DNA from: Gemmatimonadota bacterium
GTDB lineage: Bacteria; Gemmatimonadota; Gemmatimonadetes; Longimicrobiales; Gaopeijiaceae
DNA length: 64,000 nt
Direction: 5' to 3'
NCBI GenBank assembly: GCA_022823145.1
Contig: JAJDXS010000058.1
Location: 34,908-98,907 of the forward strand
In this document: piece by piece, positions 54,491 through 63,784 of the stretch
Layout of the letters: the number at the start of each line of letters is the position of its first letter
How positions within the stretch are numbered: the stretch's first letter is position 1
Program-made: the position numbers and the translations under genes
Notes under the pieces: model-generated
The model's input: the letters and a program-made list of their open reading frames with translations, nothing else
Databases searched by the model: none
What the model was told of the DNA's origin: nothing

Positions 54491-55813
54491 GTGGCGGACC
54501 TGATGGATAAGATCGTCTCGCTGGCCAAGCGGCGGGGCTTCGTGTTTCAGTCATCCGAGATCTACGGAGGAGCCGCTTCGGTCTGGGACTACGGCCCGCT
54601 GGGCGTCGAACTGCGGAAGAACGTGGCGGACGCCTGGTGGTCGACGATGGTGCACGGGCGCGACGACATCGAGGGGATCGACGCGGGCATCCTCATGCAC
54701 CCGCGGGTCTGGGAGGCATCGGGCCACGTGTCGGGTTTCACCGACCCGCTGCTGGAATGCAAGACCTGCAAGAAGCGCTGGCGGGCGGACCACATCGAAC
54801 AGGCCGCCTGCGCGCGCAAGCCTTCGGTGGTCCCCGGCGCCCACGCCGACTGCGATCTGGGCGAACCGCGCCTCTTCAACCTCATGTTCAAGACCTTCAT
54901 GGGCCCTGTGGAGGAGGACGCTTCGGTCGTCTACCTGAGGCCCGAGACCGCCCAGGGATCGTACGTCAACTTCCTCAACGTCCAGCAGACGTCGCGCCAG
55001 CGCGTTCCTTTCGGTATCGCGCAGCTCGGCAAGGCGTTCCGCAACGAGATCACGCCGGGCAACTTCATCTTCCGCACCCGCGAGTTCGAGCAGGCCGAGA
55101 TGCAGTTCTTCGTCAAGCCCGGCAGCGACGACGAGTGGTTCGACTACTGGCTCGATCAACGTATTGCCTGGCACCACGAGATCGGCATTCGGCCCGAGAA
55201 GCTGCGGCAGCACGCCCATGGCCCCAACGAACTCGCCCACTACGCCAAGACTGCGGTCGACATCGAGTACGAGTTCCCGTTCGGCTGGCAGGAGCTGGAA
55301 GGTGTCCACAACCGCACCGATTTCGACCTCTCACGCCATCAGGAGTTTTCCGGCAAGCGCCTCATCTACATCGACCCTGCCGGTGGTGAGCGTTACCTGC
55401 CTTTCGTGGTGGAGACGGCGATGGGGGTGGGACGGGCGGCCCTGGTCGCGCTTGTCGATGGATACCGCGAGGAGGAGGTGGGAGGGCAGCAGCGTGTCGT
55501 GCTCGCACTGAGTCCGCGCCTGGCACCGATCAAGGCGGCCGTCTTTCCGTTGATGAAGAAGTTCGGGCAACCCGAACTGGCGCAATCGCTGCTCAAGGCA
55601 CTGCGCCGCGCGCGCCTCCCCGCCGCCTACGACCAGGCGGGCTCGATCGGGCGCCGCTATCGCCGTCAGGACGAGGCGGGGACGCCCTGGTGCATCACCA
55701 TCGACGGCCAGACCCGCGACGACGACAGCGTCACGATCCGCGACCGCGACACCCTGGAGCAGGAGCGGGTCGGGCTCGACCACGTGGTCGGCTGGATCAA
55801 GGAGCGGCTGTAG
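54491..55813 (+). CDS. glyQS: Glycine--tRNA ligase, homodimeric class
   Basis: 440 residues from GTG 54491. It is a class II synthetase: motif SSEIYGGAASVWDYGPLGVE, the zinc-region Cys (LLECKTCKKRW), motif 2 VYLRPETAQGSYVNFLNVQQ, then FGIAQLGKAFRNEITPGNFI and FRTREFEQAEMQFFV. Motif 3 is LPFVVETAMGVGRAALVALV, followed by the anticodon-binding domain (VVLALSPRLAPIKAAVFPLM). It charges tRNA-Gly. The 142-base upstream region is GC-rich and shows no T-box. Single gene. Confidence 0.96.
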   Translation: MADLMDKIVSLAKRRGFVFQSSEIYGGAASVWDYGPLGVELRKNVADAWWSTMVHGRDDIEGIDAGILMHPRVWEASGHVSGFTDPLLECKTCKKRWRADHIEQAACARKPSVVPGAHADCDLGEPRLFNLMFKTFMGPVEEDASVVYLRPETAQGSYVNFLNVQQTSRQRVPFGIAQLGKAFRNEITPGNFIFRTREFEQAEMQFFVKPGSDDEWFDYWLDQRIAWHHEIGIRPEKLRQHAHGPNELAHYAKTAVDIEYEFPFGWQELEGVHNRTDFDLSRHQEFSGKRLIYIDPAGGERYLPFVVETAMGVGRAALVALVDGYREEEVGGQQRVVLALSPRLAPIKAAVFPLMKKFGQPELAQSLLKALRRARLPAAYDQAGSIGRRYRRQDEAGTPWCITIDGQTRDDDSVTIRDRDTLEQERVGLDHVVGWIKERL

Positions 55814-55849
55814 CGGGCGACGGCTACGTCGGCGGCTCGCCGCGATCCG

Positions 55850-56839
55850 TCAGCTTGACAGCAGCTTGCGTGCGAGGAACCTCGCGGCTTCCCGTTCAGC
55901 CCAGAAGCGCGGGCGCCACGGGAGCGCACCCTCGACGAATCCGAGGTGGCCTCCGCGGTCGGTGAACGCGGCCGTCAGGCAGGGGTTGTGCGCGACGATC
56001 TCCTCGGGAGCCGCACCGCGGGGCATGAACGGGTCGTCGCGGGACTGGATGAGCAGGGCCGGTACGCGGATGTGCGGGAGGTCGCGGCGCACATCGGCTT
56101 GAGCATAGTAGTCGTCGGCTCCTGCGAAGCCGTGTAGAGGTGCGGTGAATGCTTCATCGAAGTCCCTCAGTGTCCGGGCCGCGAGAGCGCGGTCCACATC
56201 GGCCTCGCCGTTGAGCAGGTACCGCTTTGCACGCACCTTGCGCCGCAACGAGCGGAGAAAATGAACGCCATAGGTGCGCCTCAGGATACCGCTTGACAGG
56301 CGCTCGGCGCTGCCCGGCAAATCGAAGGGCACCGATATCGCCACCGCGGCGCCAATCGCTGCCTGTTCACCGTGCGTGCCCAGATACTTGAGGAGCACGT
56401 TGCCCCCAAGACTGAACCCCGCAGCTCCGATGGGGCGCCCGGGATAGCTCCGCCGCAGTCGGACAACGACGTGCGACAGATCCCCGGTGTCGCCCGAATG
56501 GTAGCAGCGGGCAAGGCGATTGGGCTCGCCGCCGCAGCCGCGAAAGTTCATGCCCACTCCCTGGATCCCGCAGTCGGCGAGTTCGCGAAACACCCCGGAC
56601 ATGTACCGTCTCCGCGTCGAGCCTTCAAGACCGTGCAAGAGCACGGCGAGCGGCGCGTCAGGGGCGGGTTCCGGGGCGAAATCGAGGTCGAGGAAATCGC
56701 CGTCCGGTGTGTCCAGCCTGCGACGTTCCAAAGGAAACGCCGCGCCGGAGCGAAAGTACCGTCCGGCCAGGGTCTGCGCGTGCGGGTTACGGATCCACCA
56801 CGCAGCCCGGAAGCCCGAACCGGGGACAAGTGCCGACAT
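55850..56839 (-). CDS. YheT-like alpha/beta hydrolase
   Basis: About 329 residues from ATG 56839; AAGGAG about 13 bases before it supports this start. Motifs of the YheT/ABHD1-3 family: FRAAWWIRNPHAQTLAGRYF, LAVLLHGLEGSTRRRYMSGV, VGMNFRGCGGEPNRLARCYH, nucleophile elbow GAAGFSLGGNVLLKYLGTHG, then VPALLIQSRDDPFMPRGAAP (Asp) and DRGGHLGFVEG (His). The full Ser-Asp-His triad is visible. It has no signal peptide, so it is a cytoplasmic esterase or lipase-like enzyme with unknown substrate. Divergent from the NSS transporter gene. Confidence 0.9.
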   Translation of the reverse strand: MSALVPGSGFRAAWWIRNPHAQTLAGRYFRSGAAFPLERRRLDTPDGDFLDLDFAPEPAPDAPLAVLLHGLEGSTRRRYMSGVFRELADCGIQGVGMNFRGCGGEPNRLARCYHSGDTGDLSHVVVRLRRSYPGRPIGAAGFSLGGNVLLKYLGTHGEQAAIGAAVAISVPFDLPGSAERLSSGILRRTYGVHFLRSLRRKVRAKRYLLNGEADVDRALAARTLRDFDEAFTAPLHGFAGADDYYAQADVRRDLPHIRVPALLIQSRDDPFMPRGAAPEEIVAHNPCLTAAFTDRGGHLGFVEGALPWRPRFWAEREAARFLARKLLSS

Positions 56840-57077
56840 CGTATGGCGGCTCCTTTCGCCAAGCCGGTGATCATCGGACGACCCGGGGCGGCGATTCTCC
56901 GTTCGCCGCGGCCGGTGCGAAATACCCGCCCCCCTCGTGGCTGGCGTCCTCGCCCCCTTCACGATAGCCTATCCGGTGGCCGAGCACGGGAGTCCACGGT
57001 CGGACACACCACCGGAGGCTGCTCCTGCCGCCGTGCCGACAACACCCGGAACCTCCCCAATCAGGAGCCGCAACACC

Positions 57078-58544
57078 TTGTCCACCAGATCCGAAGTCTT
57101 CACCTCCCGCTGGGGAATGCTGCTCGCCATGCTCGGGATGGCCATCGGGACCGGGAACATCTGGCGCTTCCCCCGGATCGCGGCCTCGAACGGGGGCGGC
57201 TCGTTCCTCGTGGCCTGGGCGATCTTCCTGCTGCTATGGTCGATCCCGCTGCTCATCCTCGAATTCGGGATGGGGAAGGGCACGCGGCGGGGCAGCATCG
57301 GCTCCTTCGTCAGGACGATCGGGCCGAAGTTCGCGTGGATGGGTGCGTGGATCGCGTGGGTCGCGGTCGCCATCCTGTTCTACTACACGGTGGTGATGGG
57401 GTGGACGATCCGGTTCTTCTTCGCGACGATCACGGGCGAGATCCCGACCGCGGTGCCCGGGAGCTTCTGGGACGCCTTCAACTCGACGCCGCAAGCGGTC
57501 GGGTTCCATGCGCTGGCGGTGGGGCTCGGCATCTTCGTGGTTGCGCGGGGGGTGCGGGGCATCGAGAAGGCGGCCCGGTTCCTCATTCCGTCGCTGGTCA
57601 TTCTGGTCGTGGTGCTCGCCATCAAGGCGCTCACGCTGCCGGGGGCGTCCGAGGGGCTCGCGTTCCTCTTCACCCCCGACTTCAGCGAACTCGCCGACGT
57701 CCGGATCTGGCTGGAGGCGCTTACCCAGAACGCATGGGACACCGGCGCCGGATGGGGACTGGTACTTACCTATGCGGTGTACATGCGGTCGCGCGAGGAT
57801 ACGGCGCTCAACGCCTTCGTAATCGGGTTCGGCAACAACTCCATGTCGCTGCTGGCGGGGATCATGGTGCTGTGCACGATCTTCTCGGTCATGCCCGAGG
57901 CGGCGGGCGAGATCGTCGGCGCGGGCAACGAGGGGCTCACCTTCATCTGGGTGCCACAACTCTTCGCGCAGATTCCCGGCGGCCAGTTCTTCATGGGGCT
58001 CTTCTTCCTCGCGCTCGTCTTCGCCGCCTGGTCGAGCCTCGTGGCGATGATCGAGCTCGCGGTGCGCATCCTCATCGACCTGGGGCTGACCCGGAAGCGT
58101 GCAATCATCGCGGTCGGGTCCACCGGCTTCCTCCTGGGAATCCCCTCTGCGCTCCGGCTCGGGGTTTTCCAGAACCAGGACTGGGTCTGGGGGGTCGGGC
58201 TCATGCTGTCGGGCTTCTTCTTCGCCTTTGCGGTGCTCAGGTACGGCGTGACGAAGTGGCGCGAGAAGTTCATCAACACCAGCGACTCCGACGTCAGGAT
58301 CGGACGCTGGTGGGATTGGGCGATGCGACTGGTGGCGGTCGAGGCCGTCGTTCTCACGGTCTGGTTCCTCATCCAGGCCGGTGGCGACAACTTCTGGTCG
58401 GCCGAGACATGGACGCTCTTCTCGCCGTATAACGTGGGCTCGGTGCTCATCCAGTTCGGCGTGGTGCTCGTTGGCCTGCTCGCCCTGAACCGGTGGATGG
58501 CGAACCGGATCATGGCCCTCCAGGACAGCGGCGGAGCCGACTGA
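57078..58544 (+). CDS. Sodium-dependent transporter of the NSS (LeuT) family
   Basis: About 488 residues. I take TTG 57078 as start because AGGAG lies 10 bases before it and the product then begins STRSEVFTSRWGMLLAMLGM, directly before the family's first helix. In-frame GTGs at 56937 and 57033 have no good ribosome site. Helix 1 carries the Na+/substrate motif AIGTGNIWRFPR. About twelve membrane helices follow, with IPLLILEFGMGKGTRRGS, FYYTVVMGWTIRFFFATITG, GWGLVLTYAVYMRSREDTAL and FAAWSSLVAMIELAVRILID. It probably imports an amino acid with Na+. The substrate cannot be read from sequence. Confidence 0.92.
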   Translation: MSTRSEVFTSRWGMLLAMLGMAIGTGNIWRFPRIAASNGGGSFLVAWAIFLLLWSIPLLILEFGMGKGTRRGSIGSFVRTIGPKFAWMGAWIAWVAVAILFYYTVVMGWTIRFFFATITGEIPTAVPGSFWDAFNSTPQAVGFHALAVGLGIFVVARGVRGIEKAARFLIPSLVILVVVLAIKALTLPGASEGLAFLFTPDFSELADVRIWLEALTQNAWDTGAGWGLVLTYAVYMRSREDTALNAFVIGFGNNSMSLLAGIMVLCTIFSVMPEAAGEIVGAGNEGLTFIWVPQLFAQIPGGQFFMGLFFLALVFAAWSSLVAMIELAVRILIDLGLTRKRAIIAVGSTGFLLGIPSALRLGVFQNQDWVWGVGLMLSGFFFAFAVLRYGVTKWREKFINTSDSDVRIGRWWDWAMRLVAVEAVVLTVWFLIQAGGDNFWSAETWTLFSPYNVGSVLIQFGVVLVGLLALNRWMANRIMALQDSGGAD

Positions 58545-58563
58545 CCCGCGCCGTATTCCGCGA

Positions 58564-59394
58564 GTGGCCGTTCACGACGAGTACGCCAGACTCACACCGT
58601 ACGAGCTTCTCCTTCCGGAGCTCGACTTCGCCGACCGCCGCTTCCCGGCGATCGGCGACGAAGCCGTGCAACAGGGAGTCGACGCCGGCAATCCGGCCGC
58701 GTTCGTGATGCTTGGAGCGGTGCAGGGGACGCTGGCGGAACTGCGCGAGGAAGATGCGCCGCCCGAATCGATCCACGATCACGGCAGCGTACTCTACTTC
58801 GCATACCACCTGTGGCGGACGGCCGGCGTGGTGGTCCTCGCGCAACAAAAAACGTTGCGCGCACTGTTGTCCGAGGACGCCAGACGACCGAGCCCAGGCC
58901 CCAAGTCGTTGTGGGCCAGCGAACTGGCCGATAGAGCGGGATACATCCAATTGCCTCAGCATCTCGTCTGGATCGAGGAGGCGCGCAACGCCCCGCCCGA
59001 ATCGGTGGATGGCATTTTCTGGTTCGGCGACGCCCACCGTGCGTGCCACCTGGCCCTCGTCGCCGGGATGCGCGGCGACCGCCCCGGCTTCGCCGTCGTG
59101 CCCGTCCCCCCACAACCTTTCGACGCCCTGCCCGGTTGGGCCGCCGGACCCGCACGGGAGGGCGGGGGCGACTTCGAAACGTCGCTCCCCGGCGCCGAAC
59201 TCGACGGCCTCATCGGAGTACGCACGCCCGCAGAGGTTTTCAAGCTGGCCGCGCTGCTCCTGCGGCGCCTGGTGACGGAACGACCAGGCGATTATGCGTC
59301 GCCGGCAAGCGCCCCTGAGCCACCAAGCGCACACGACGATCCCCCCGCTTCCGCCGGACCCACCCCGTCCGCCCTACCCTACGTCACTCTGTAG
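58564..59394 (+). CDS. Conserved-looking hypothetical protein
   Basis: 276 residues from GTG 58564, 19 bases after the transporter stop. There is no signal peptide. The N-terminal part, RLTPYELLLPELDFADRRFP, then NPAAFVMLGAVQGTLAELRE and SVLYFAYHLWRTAGVVVLAQ, is helical. The middle has GYIQLPQHLVWIEEARNAPP and VDGIFWFGDAHRACHLALVA, and the last 30 residues are Pro/Ala/Ser-rich and look disordered. I do not recognise the family. Codon use and reading-frame quality match those of the neighbours, so it is very probably real. Its end lies 7 bases before nth, and the two may be co-transcribed. Confidence 0.7.
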   Translation: MAVHDEYARLTPYELLLPELDFADRRFPAIGDEAVQQGVDAGNPAAFVMLGAVQGTLAELREEDAPPESIHDHGSVLYFAYHLWRTAGVVVLAQQKTLRALLSEDARRPSPGPKSLWASELADRAGYIQLPQHLVWIEEARNAPPESVDGIFWFGDAHRACHLALVAGMRGDRPGFAVVPVPPQPFDALPGWAAGPAREGGGDFETSLPGAELDGLIGVRTPAEVFKLAALLLRRLVTERPGDYASPASAPEPPSAHDDPPASAGPTPSALPYVTL

Positions 59395-59401
59395 CCGACC
59401 C

Positions 59402-60055
59402 ATGAGCCCCCGAGAATCCAAAAAGGCCCGGGCCGCCCGGGCAGCCGAGATCTACGAGATCCTCCTCGCCGAATACCCCGACGCGAAGTGCGCGCTCGAG
59501 CACGCGTCTCCCTACGAGCTCGCCGTCGCGACCATCCTGTCGGCGCAGTGCACCGATGCCCGGGTGAACATGGTCACGCCCCAACTCTTCCGCCGCTACC
59601 CGGACCCCGAGTCGCTCGCGGACGCGCTCCCGCAGGAGTTGGAAGAGATCATCCGGTCGACCGGATTCTTCCGCAACAAGACCCGCAACCTCATCGGCAT
59701 GGCCAACTTCCTGGTCGACGAGCACGGCGGCGAGCTGCCCCGCAACATGAAGGAGCTCTCGGCGCTCCCCGGCATCGGCCGAAAGACCGCCAACGTGATC
59801 CTGGGCAACGCCTTCGGGATCGACGAAGGGGTGGTCGTCGACACGCACGTCAAGCGCCTCTCCGGCCGCATGCGCTTCACCATGCAGGCCACGCCGGACA
59901 AGATCGAAAAAGACCTGATGGCCATCTTTCCGCGCCGCGTCTGGACGATGCTGGCCCATCTGCTCATCTATCACGGGCGGCAGGTGTGCAACGCCCGCAA
60001 GCCGCGCTGCAACCAGTGCGCTATATCGCACCTGTGCCCGTCCAGCGCCGTGTAA
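59402..60055 (+). CDS. nth: Endonuclease III (DNA glycosylase/AP lyase)
   Basis: 217 residues from ATG 59402. Helix-hairpin-helix LSALPGIGRKTANVILGNAF contains the catalytic Lys, and the Asp follows in GVVVDTHVKRLSGRM. The 4Fe-4S loop is C-x6-C-x2-C-x5-C (CNARKPRCNQCAISHLC). Upstream, ATILSAQCTDARVNMVTPQL is the usual glycosylase motif. It removes oxidised pyrimidines and nicks the abasic site. Length and motifs are complete. The reading frame continues 36 codons upstream, but those overlap the previous gene and are not protein-like. Confidence 0.97.
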   Translation: MSPRESKKARAARAAEIYEILLAEYPDAKCALEHASPYELAVATILSAQCTDARVNMVTPQLFRRYPDPESLADALPQELEEIIRSTGFFRNKTRNLIGMANFLVDEHGGELPRNMKELSALPGIGRKTANVILGNAFGIDEGVVVDTHVKRLSGRMRFTMQATPDKIEKDLMAIFPRRVWTMLAHLLIYHGRQVCNARKPRCNQCAISHLCPSSAV

Positions 60056-60080
60056 CTCCACCCGTACCAAGGACCAGCTG

Positions 60081-60665
60081 ATGCCCACCAGATCCGACGC
60101 CGTGGCCCTCCTCGAGGAATGGGTCGCGAGCGAAGCGCTCAGGAAGCACATGTACGCCGTCGAAGCCGCCGTCAGGCACTACGCCCGCCTCATGGGCGAG
60201 GACGAGGATCTATGGGGCCTGGCCGGGTTGCTTCACGACCTGGACTGGGAGCGCCATCCCGACGAGCACCCGCACATCGGCGTTGCCCGACTGCGCGAAC
60301 TCGGCTATCCGGAAGAGGTCGTGCACGCGATCGAGGCGCACGCATACCCGGACCGCACCGACGTAGTCCCCGAATCCCAACTCGACCGGGTGCTCTACGG
60401 CTGCGACGAGTTGAGCGGCCTCGTGTATGCATGCTGCCTGGTGCGCCCGAACGGAATCGACGACCTGAAGCCGAAGTCCGTGGCGAAGAAAATGAAGGAC
60501 AAGGCGTTCGCGCGCGGCGTGCATCGCGACGCGGTCCAGCGCGGCATCGACCTGATCGGGCTGCCGCGAGCCGAACACATCCAGAACGTAATCGACGGGC
60601 TCCGCACGGTAGGGGATGTGCTGGAGGTGAGAGGGGTCGATCAGGCCGCGCGCCGCAGAGGCTGA
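60081..60665 (+). CDS. HD-domain phosphohydrolase-like protein
   Basis: 194 residues. H-HD-D motif: ALRKHMYAVEAAVRHYARLM gives the first His (residue 23), LAGLLHDLDWERHPDEHPHI gives the HD pair (52-53), and ELSGLVYACCLVRPNG follows a later Asp in LYGCDEL. The set resembles the HDIG-type proteins often found near nth or in tRNA/nucleotide metabolism. It probably hydrolyses a phosphate ester of a nucleotide. It lies 25 bases after nth on the same strand and ends 3 bases before the convergent propeller. Confidence 0.85.
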   Translation: MPTRSDAVALLEEWVASEALRKHMYAVEAAVRHYARLMGEDEDLWGLAGLLHDLDWERHPDEHPHIGVARLRELGYPEEVVHAIEAHAYPDRTDVVPESQLDRVLYGCDELSGLVYACCLVRPNGIDDLKPKSVAKKMKDKAFARGVHRDAVQRGIDLIGLPRAEHIQNVIDGLRTVGDVLEVRGVDQAARRRG

Positions 60666-60668
60666 GCG

Positions 60669-61893
60669 CTATCCGCCGGTTCGCTCCAGCGACCACATCT
60701 GCACGTACTCCACACCGAGGTCGTCGGTGGCGCGTCCCAGGATGTAGTCCTCACCGATTTCGTAGATACGCAGGCCTGAGGGCGTCTCGACGAAACCGAG
60801 GACACGTCCCTCCTCGTCGAACACCGTCCAGAGGGGATCCGGCCGCTCCTGGCCCGGAAGGTCGTATTCCTGGATCCAGAGATTCCCGAGCGCATCCGCC
60901 AGGATCTGGTCAAAGGCGGGGAAGGTCTCCGGCATGGGAACCTCGGCCAGTTGCTCGCGCAACGATCGCCGCCTTTCCGCCTGTTCCTCGGGCGGTCGGG
61001 CTGCCACCTGCCGCTCGATATAGGCGTCCCGATGGGCTGGCGTCGGTGCCACGAGCGCATGCTCCCGTCTGACGACGAGATCGAGCGCGCCGTTCGGTCC
61101 AAAGGCCCTGATCTCATAGCCGTCGCTTGGGTGCGACCACGAATCGACCGGCCCACACGGCGGTGCGGACCGAGCGAAAGAACGGGAGCGTCATCATCAT
61201 CATCATGTTGCCGGACGTCGAGAGATAGCTCTCGGAACCGGGACTGGCTCCCAGTGACGCTGTAATCACACCCTCGGCGTCCGCCACTTCGTACAGGCGT
61301 TCTCCGCGACGCAGGCCATCTTCGATCGTACTCCCGCCAGGGCCCGATCGGGACACGAGAATGGTGCCGTCGGCGGAAACCTCTTCCGGTGTGTCACGGC
61401 CGTCCCCGGGGTCACCGGGAATCATGGTGCGGCCGAAGTTTCCATCCCGGTCGAAAACGGAAAGGCGTTCCCGCTGCGAATACCACGCGACCACCGAGTC
61501 ACCCTGCCACCCGGCGATCGCGACCAGGCTGTTGAACTCACCGGGGCCTTCGCCGCTGCCACCCCAAGTCGCGAGATGGACTCCGGATCCGTCGAAAACC
61601 CGCAACTCCTGCGACCCCCGGTTGGCGACGACGATGCGGCCATCGGACAGCCTCGTCGCGTCGCGGACCTGATGGAGCAGGTAGGGGTCTTCGCCCTCGA
61701 GGGCGCCGATCGACAGAAGCGGAACCGAGTCGACCCGCCAGCCGAGCCTCGTTCCGTCCGGCGGCCGAACGTTCTCGACGATCCTGATACCGGCACTGTC
61801 CCGCGCCTCGGATGCCAATTCCACCCTGGCCCGCTGGTCGCTGCAAGCGGCCGTCGCCAGGAGCACGACTGCGGGACCGACCAGGACCCTCAT
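60669..61893 (-). pseudogene. 6-bladed beta-propeller lipoprotein split by a +1 frameshift
   Basis: The first part (259 codons, 61893 to 61114) has a lipobox (VVLLATAACSDQ) and blades such as LHQVRDATRLSDGRIVVANR and LATWGGSGEGPGEFNSLVAI. It ends in a false stop soon after VWAGRFVVAPKRRL. One extra base in CCCAAGCGAC near 61127 explains this. Without it the text runs on as APSDGYEIRAFGPNGALDLV and into the downstream frame (60669-61052: MPETFPAFDQILADALGNLW, GLRIYEIGEDYILGRATDDL). The joined protein would be about 408 residues, like its paralogues. It is either a recent mutation or an assembly error. It is the third gene of a BlaI-M56 operon (ATGA overlap with M56). Confidence 0.85.
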
Positions 61894-63383
61894 CGCTCGC
61901 TTCCGACGACCGCGATGGGCTCAAGCAACACGCTCCCGCTGCTGTTGCCCCACAGGCGGTGACGGCCCCTGGGCTCCCAGCCCTCGCAGATTCCGCGCCA
62001 ACCGCTGGCCCTGTTGCCCCACACCACACACACGTTGCGGTCGTCGGGAGCGTCGGTTTCCCCCAGATCCCTGGACAGCGCCCTGGCGCACTCGGCCATG
62101 GCCTGGTCACGCGCGTCTTCGTCCGACGCTTCCGGCTCCAACCTGCATTCCACCGGTTGTACCGGGGCATCGGCGAGGGCGTACGGTCCGTCATGGCTGT
62201 TGGAGGCGAAAACCCAGTAGGCGTATACCGGATTCTCGCCCCCCCAGAGCCGCTTGAGCTCCGTCGTATCCGGGCGTTCCGCGCCCGGCACAACGACCAT
62301 GGTGATCTCCGGCGGTCTGGGCGATTCAACCAGCGGCGTCGGCATCGCCTGGTCCCCGGTGCCGCCATACACGAGGCCGAAGGGAAGCAGGAAAAACGCG
62401 GCAGCAGCGCACGCGCGCCGGATCCAGCGAGGTGTCCGGTCATTCGATGGTCTTCTGACCAGCATTCTCAGTCTCCTCTCAAGCGAATCCGGACTTCGCC
62501 CGCTCGTCACACTGCTTGAAAACGCGGGCGTTGACGGTGTTGGTGGCGTGGACATCACTTCCAATACCTCGACGAGCGATCTCGCGTAGCCTCGTGGCGT
62601 GGAATTGATAGCCGCCGCACCAAGTGCGTCGCACGACGCCTCCTCGGCAGCTCTCAGTTCACGGCGGGCAGACCATGCCACCGGGTTCCACCAGAAGGCC
62701 GAGCACGCCAGCCACTCGATCCAGCGAACCAGGTGGTCGCGCCGGCGGACGTGTGCCAGTTCGTGGGCAATCACGGCGCGGAGTTCCTGCCCGCCGAGAC
62801 TGGACAGAAGGAACCACGGGATCACAAGCCGGACCCTGCCACCGGCCCAGCATACCATCGGGGACACACGAGCGGTTGTGGTGTGCACTTCGGGAACCCG
62901 TACCAGGTCCAGGCTGCGTCCAATCCCGGCGACCTCGTCACGCAGTGCGCGTGGTGCCGGCAGTGAAGTCCGCGCGAGCCAGTGCCTGAACCGGAGTGCC
63001 CGGGCCAGGGTCCACGCGAGCATCAGCGCCGCGACGGCAAGCCAGGCGAACACGACCGAGGCCTTGCCGTTGCCGACGATGAAGGCGGGGACGCGCACGC
63101 CGCTGTCGCCGAGTTGATCACGGACTGCAACTGCCCCGACATCGACTGACGCTTCGCCCTTCAACACCGCATCCTGGGCCATCGCGGCGTCCACACCGCC
63201 TCCCCCCGGAAGTACCGGCAGCGCCACCACCGCCGGCAGCAGCAACGCGACCAAAACGACCAGCCACAGCCGATGCGCCACAGCGGGATGACCCACGCGC
63301 CGCTGTACCGCCCACGCCACACCCGCCAGCAATACCGACACCACCAGCTTCGCCACACCGACCTGAAAGAGGATGTCGACCAT
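61890..63383 (-). CDS. M56/BlaR1-type membrane zinc peptidase
   Basis: 497 residues. Three or four N-terminal membrane helices (VVSVLLAGVAWAVQ, LWLVVLVALLLPAVVALPVL, VVFAWLAVAALMLAWTLARA) precede the gluzincin site HELAH at residues 207-211 in AVIAHELAHVRRRDHLVRW. WWNPVAW and ELRAAEEASCDALGAAAI follow and are typical of M56. A further helix near residue 340 precedes a periplasmic tail of about 150 residues with three Cys and no penicillin-binding domain. In the BlaR/MecR pathway such proteins sense a signal and cleave BlaI. The ATG lies one base after the BlaI stop. What it senses is unknown; the tail may bind a ligand with the propeller protein. Confidence 0.92.
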   Translation of the reverse strand: MVDILFQVGVAKLVVSVLLAGVAWAVQRRVGHPAVAHRLWLVVLVALLLPAVVALPVLPGGGGVDAAMAQDAVLKGEASVDVGAVAVRDQLGDSGVRVPAFIVGNGKASVVFAWLAVAALMLAWTLARALRFRHWLARTSLPAPRALRDEVAGIGRSLDLVRVPEVHTTTARVSPMVCWAGGRVRLVIPWFLLSSLGGQELRAVIAHELAHVRRRDHLVRWIEWLACSAFWWNPVAWSARRELRAAEEASCDALGAAAINSTPRGYARSLVEVLEVMSTPPTPSTPAFSSSVTSGRSPDSLERRLRMLVRRPSNDRTPRWIRRACAAAAFFLLPFGLVYGGTGDQAMPTPLVESPRPPEITMVVVPGAERPDTTELKRLWGGENPVYAYWVFASNSHDGPYALADAPVQPVECRLEPEASDEDARDQAMAECARALSRDLGETDAPDDRNVCVVWGNRASGWRGICEGWEPRGRHRLWGNSSGSVLLEPIAVVGSER

Positions 63384-63384
63384 G

Positions 63385-63750
63385 CTACTCCTCCAGAATC
63401 CGGCGCAGCTTGTCGATCTCGGCGCGCGTGAGCTTGTTGTCTTCGACCAGCCTCGTGATCATCGGCACGAGCGACCCCTGGGTCAGCCGGTTGGCGAGCG
63501 ACTCCAGCTGGCCACTGGCGTATTCCTCACGGCCGACGGCGGGCGAGAAGACGTTCACGCCCAGGTCGCGAGCACGGGCGACGAAGCCCTTGGCCCGAAG
63601 GCGCTGCAAGAGGCGCTGGACGGTGCCGTGCTGCGGCCTGGCGACGTCAGGGTAGAGCCGGTCGAGGATCTGCCGCGCGGTGAGGCGACCCTCCCTCCAC
63701 AGCAGCTCCATAACCGCGAGTTCGGAATTGGGTAGCGATTGCATGGTCAC
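63385..63750 (-). CDS. BlaI/MecI/CopY-family transcriptional repressor
   Basis: 121 residues from GTG 63750, with GGAGG about 12 bases upstream; the ATG two codons later is farther from it. A winged helix covers residues 5-75: SELAVMELLWREGRLTARQI, LDRLYPDVARPQHGTVQRLL, then QRLRAKGFVARARD. A dimerisation and cleavage region follows. It should hold down its own operon by binding the tandem GACA-N3-TGTC sites at 63785-63817, until the adjacent M56 peptidase inactivates it. This is the standard BlaI-BlaR logic, but no beta-lactamase gene is next to it here. Confidence 0.94.
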   Translation of the reverse strand: MTMQSLPNSELAVMELLWREGRLTARQILDRLYPDVARPQHGTVQRLLQRLRAKGFVARARDLGVNVFSPAVGREEYASGQLESLANRLTQGSLVPMITRLVEDNKLTRAEIDKLRRILEE

Positions 63751-63784
63751 GGCCGCTCTTCACCTCCGCTCCAATAGCTGACAC

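Noticed and set aside
56372..58432. 686-codon open frame overlapping the NSS transporter
   Set aside because: Another frame of the transporter gene, rich in Arg and Gly, with no motif.
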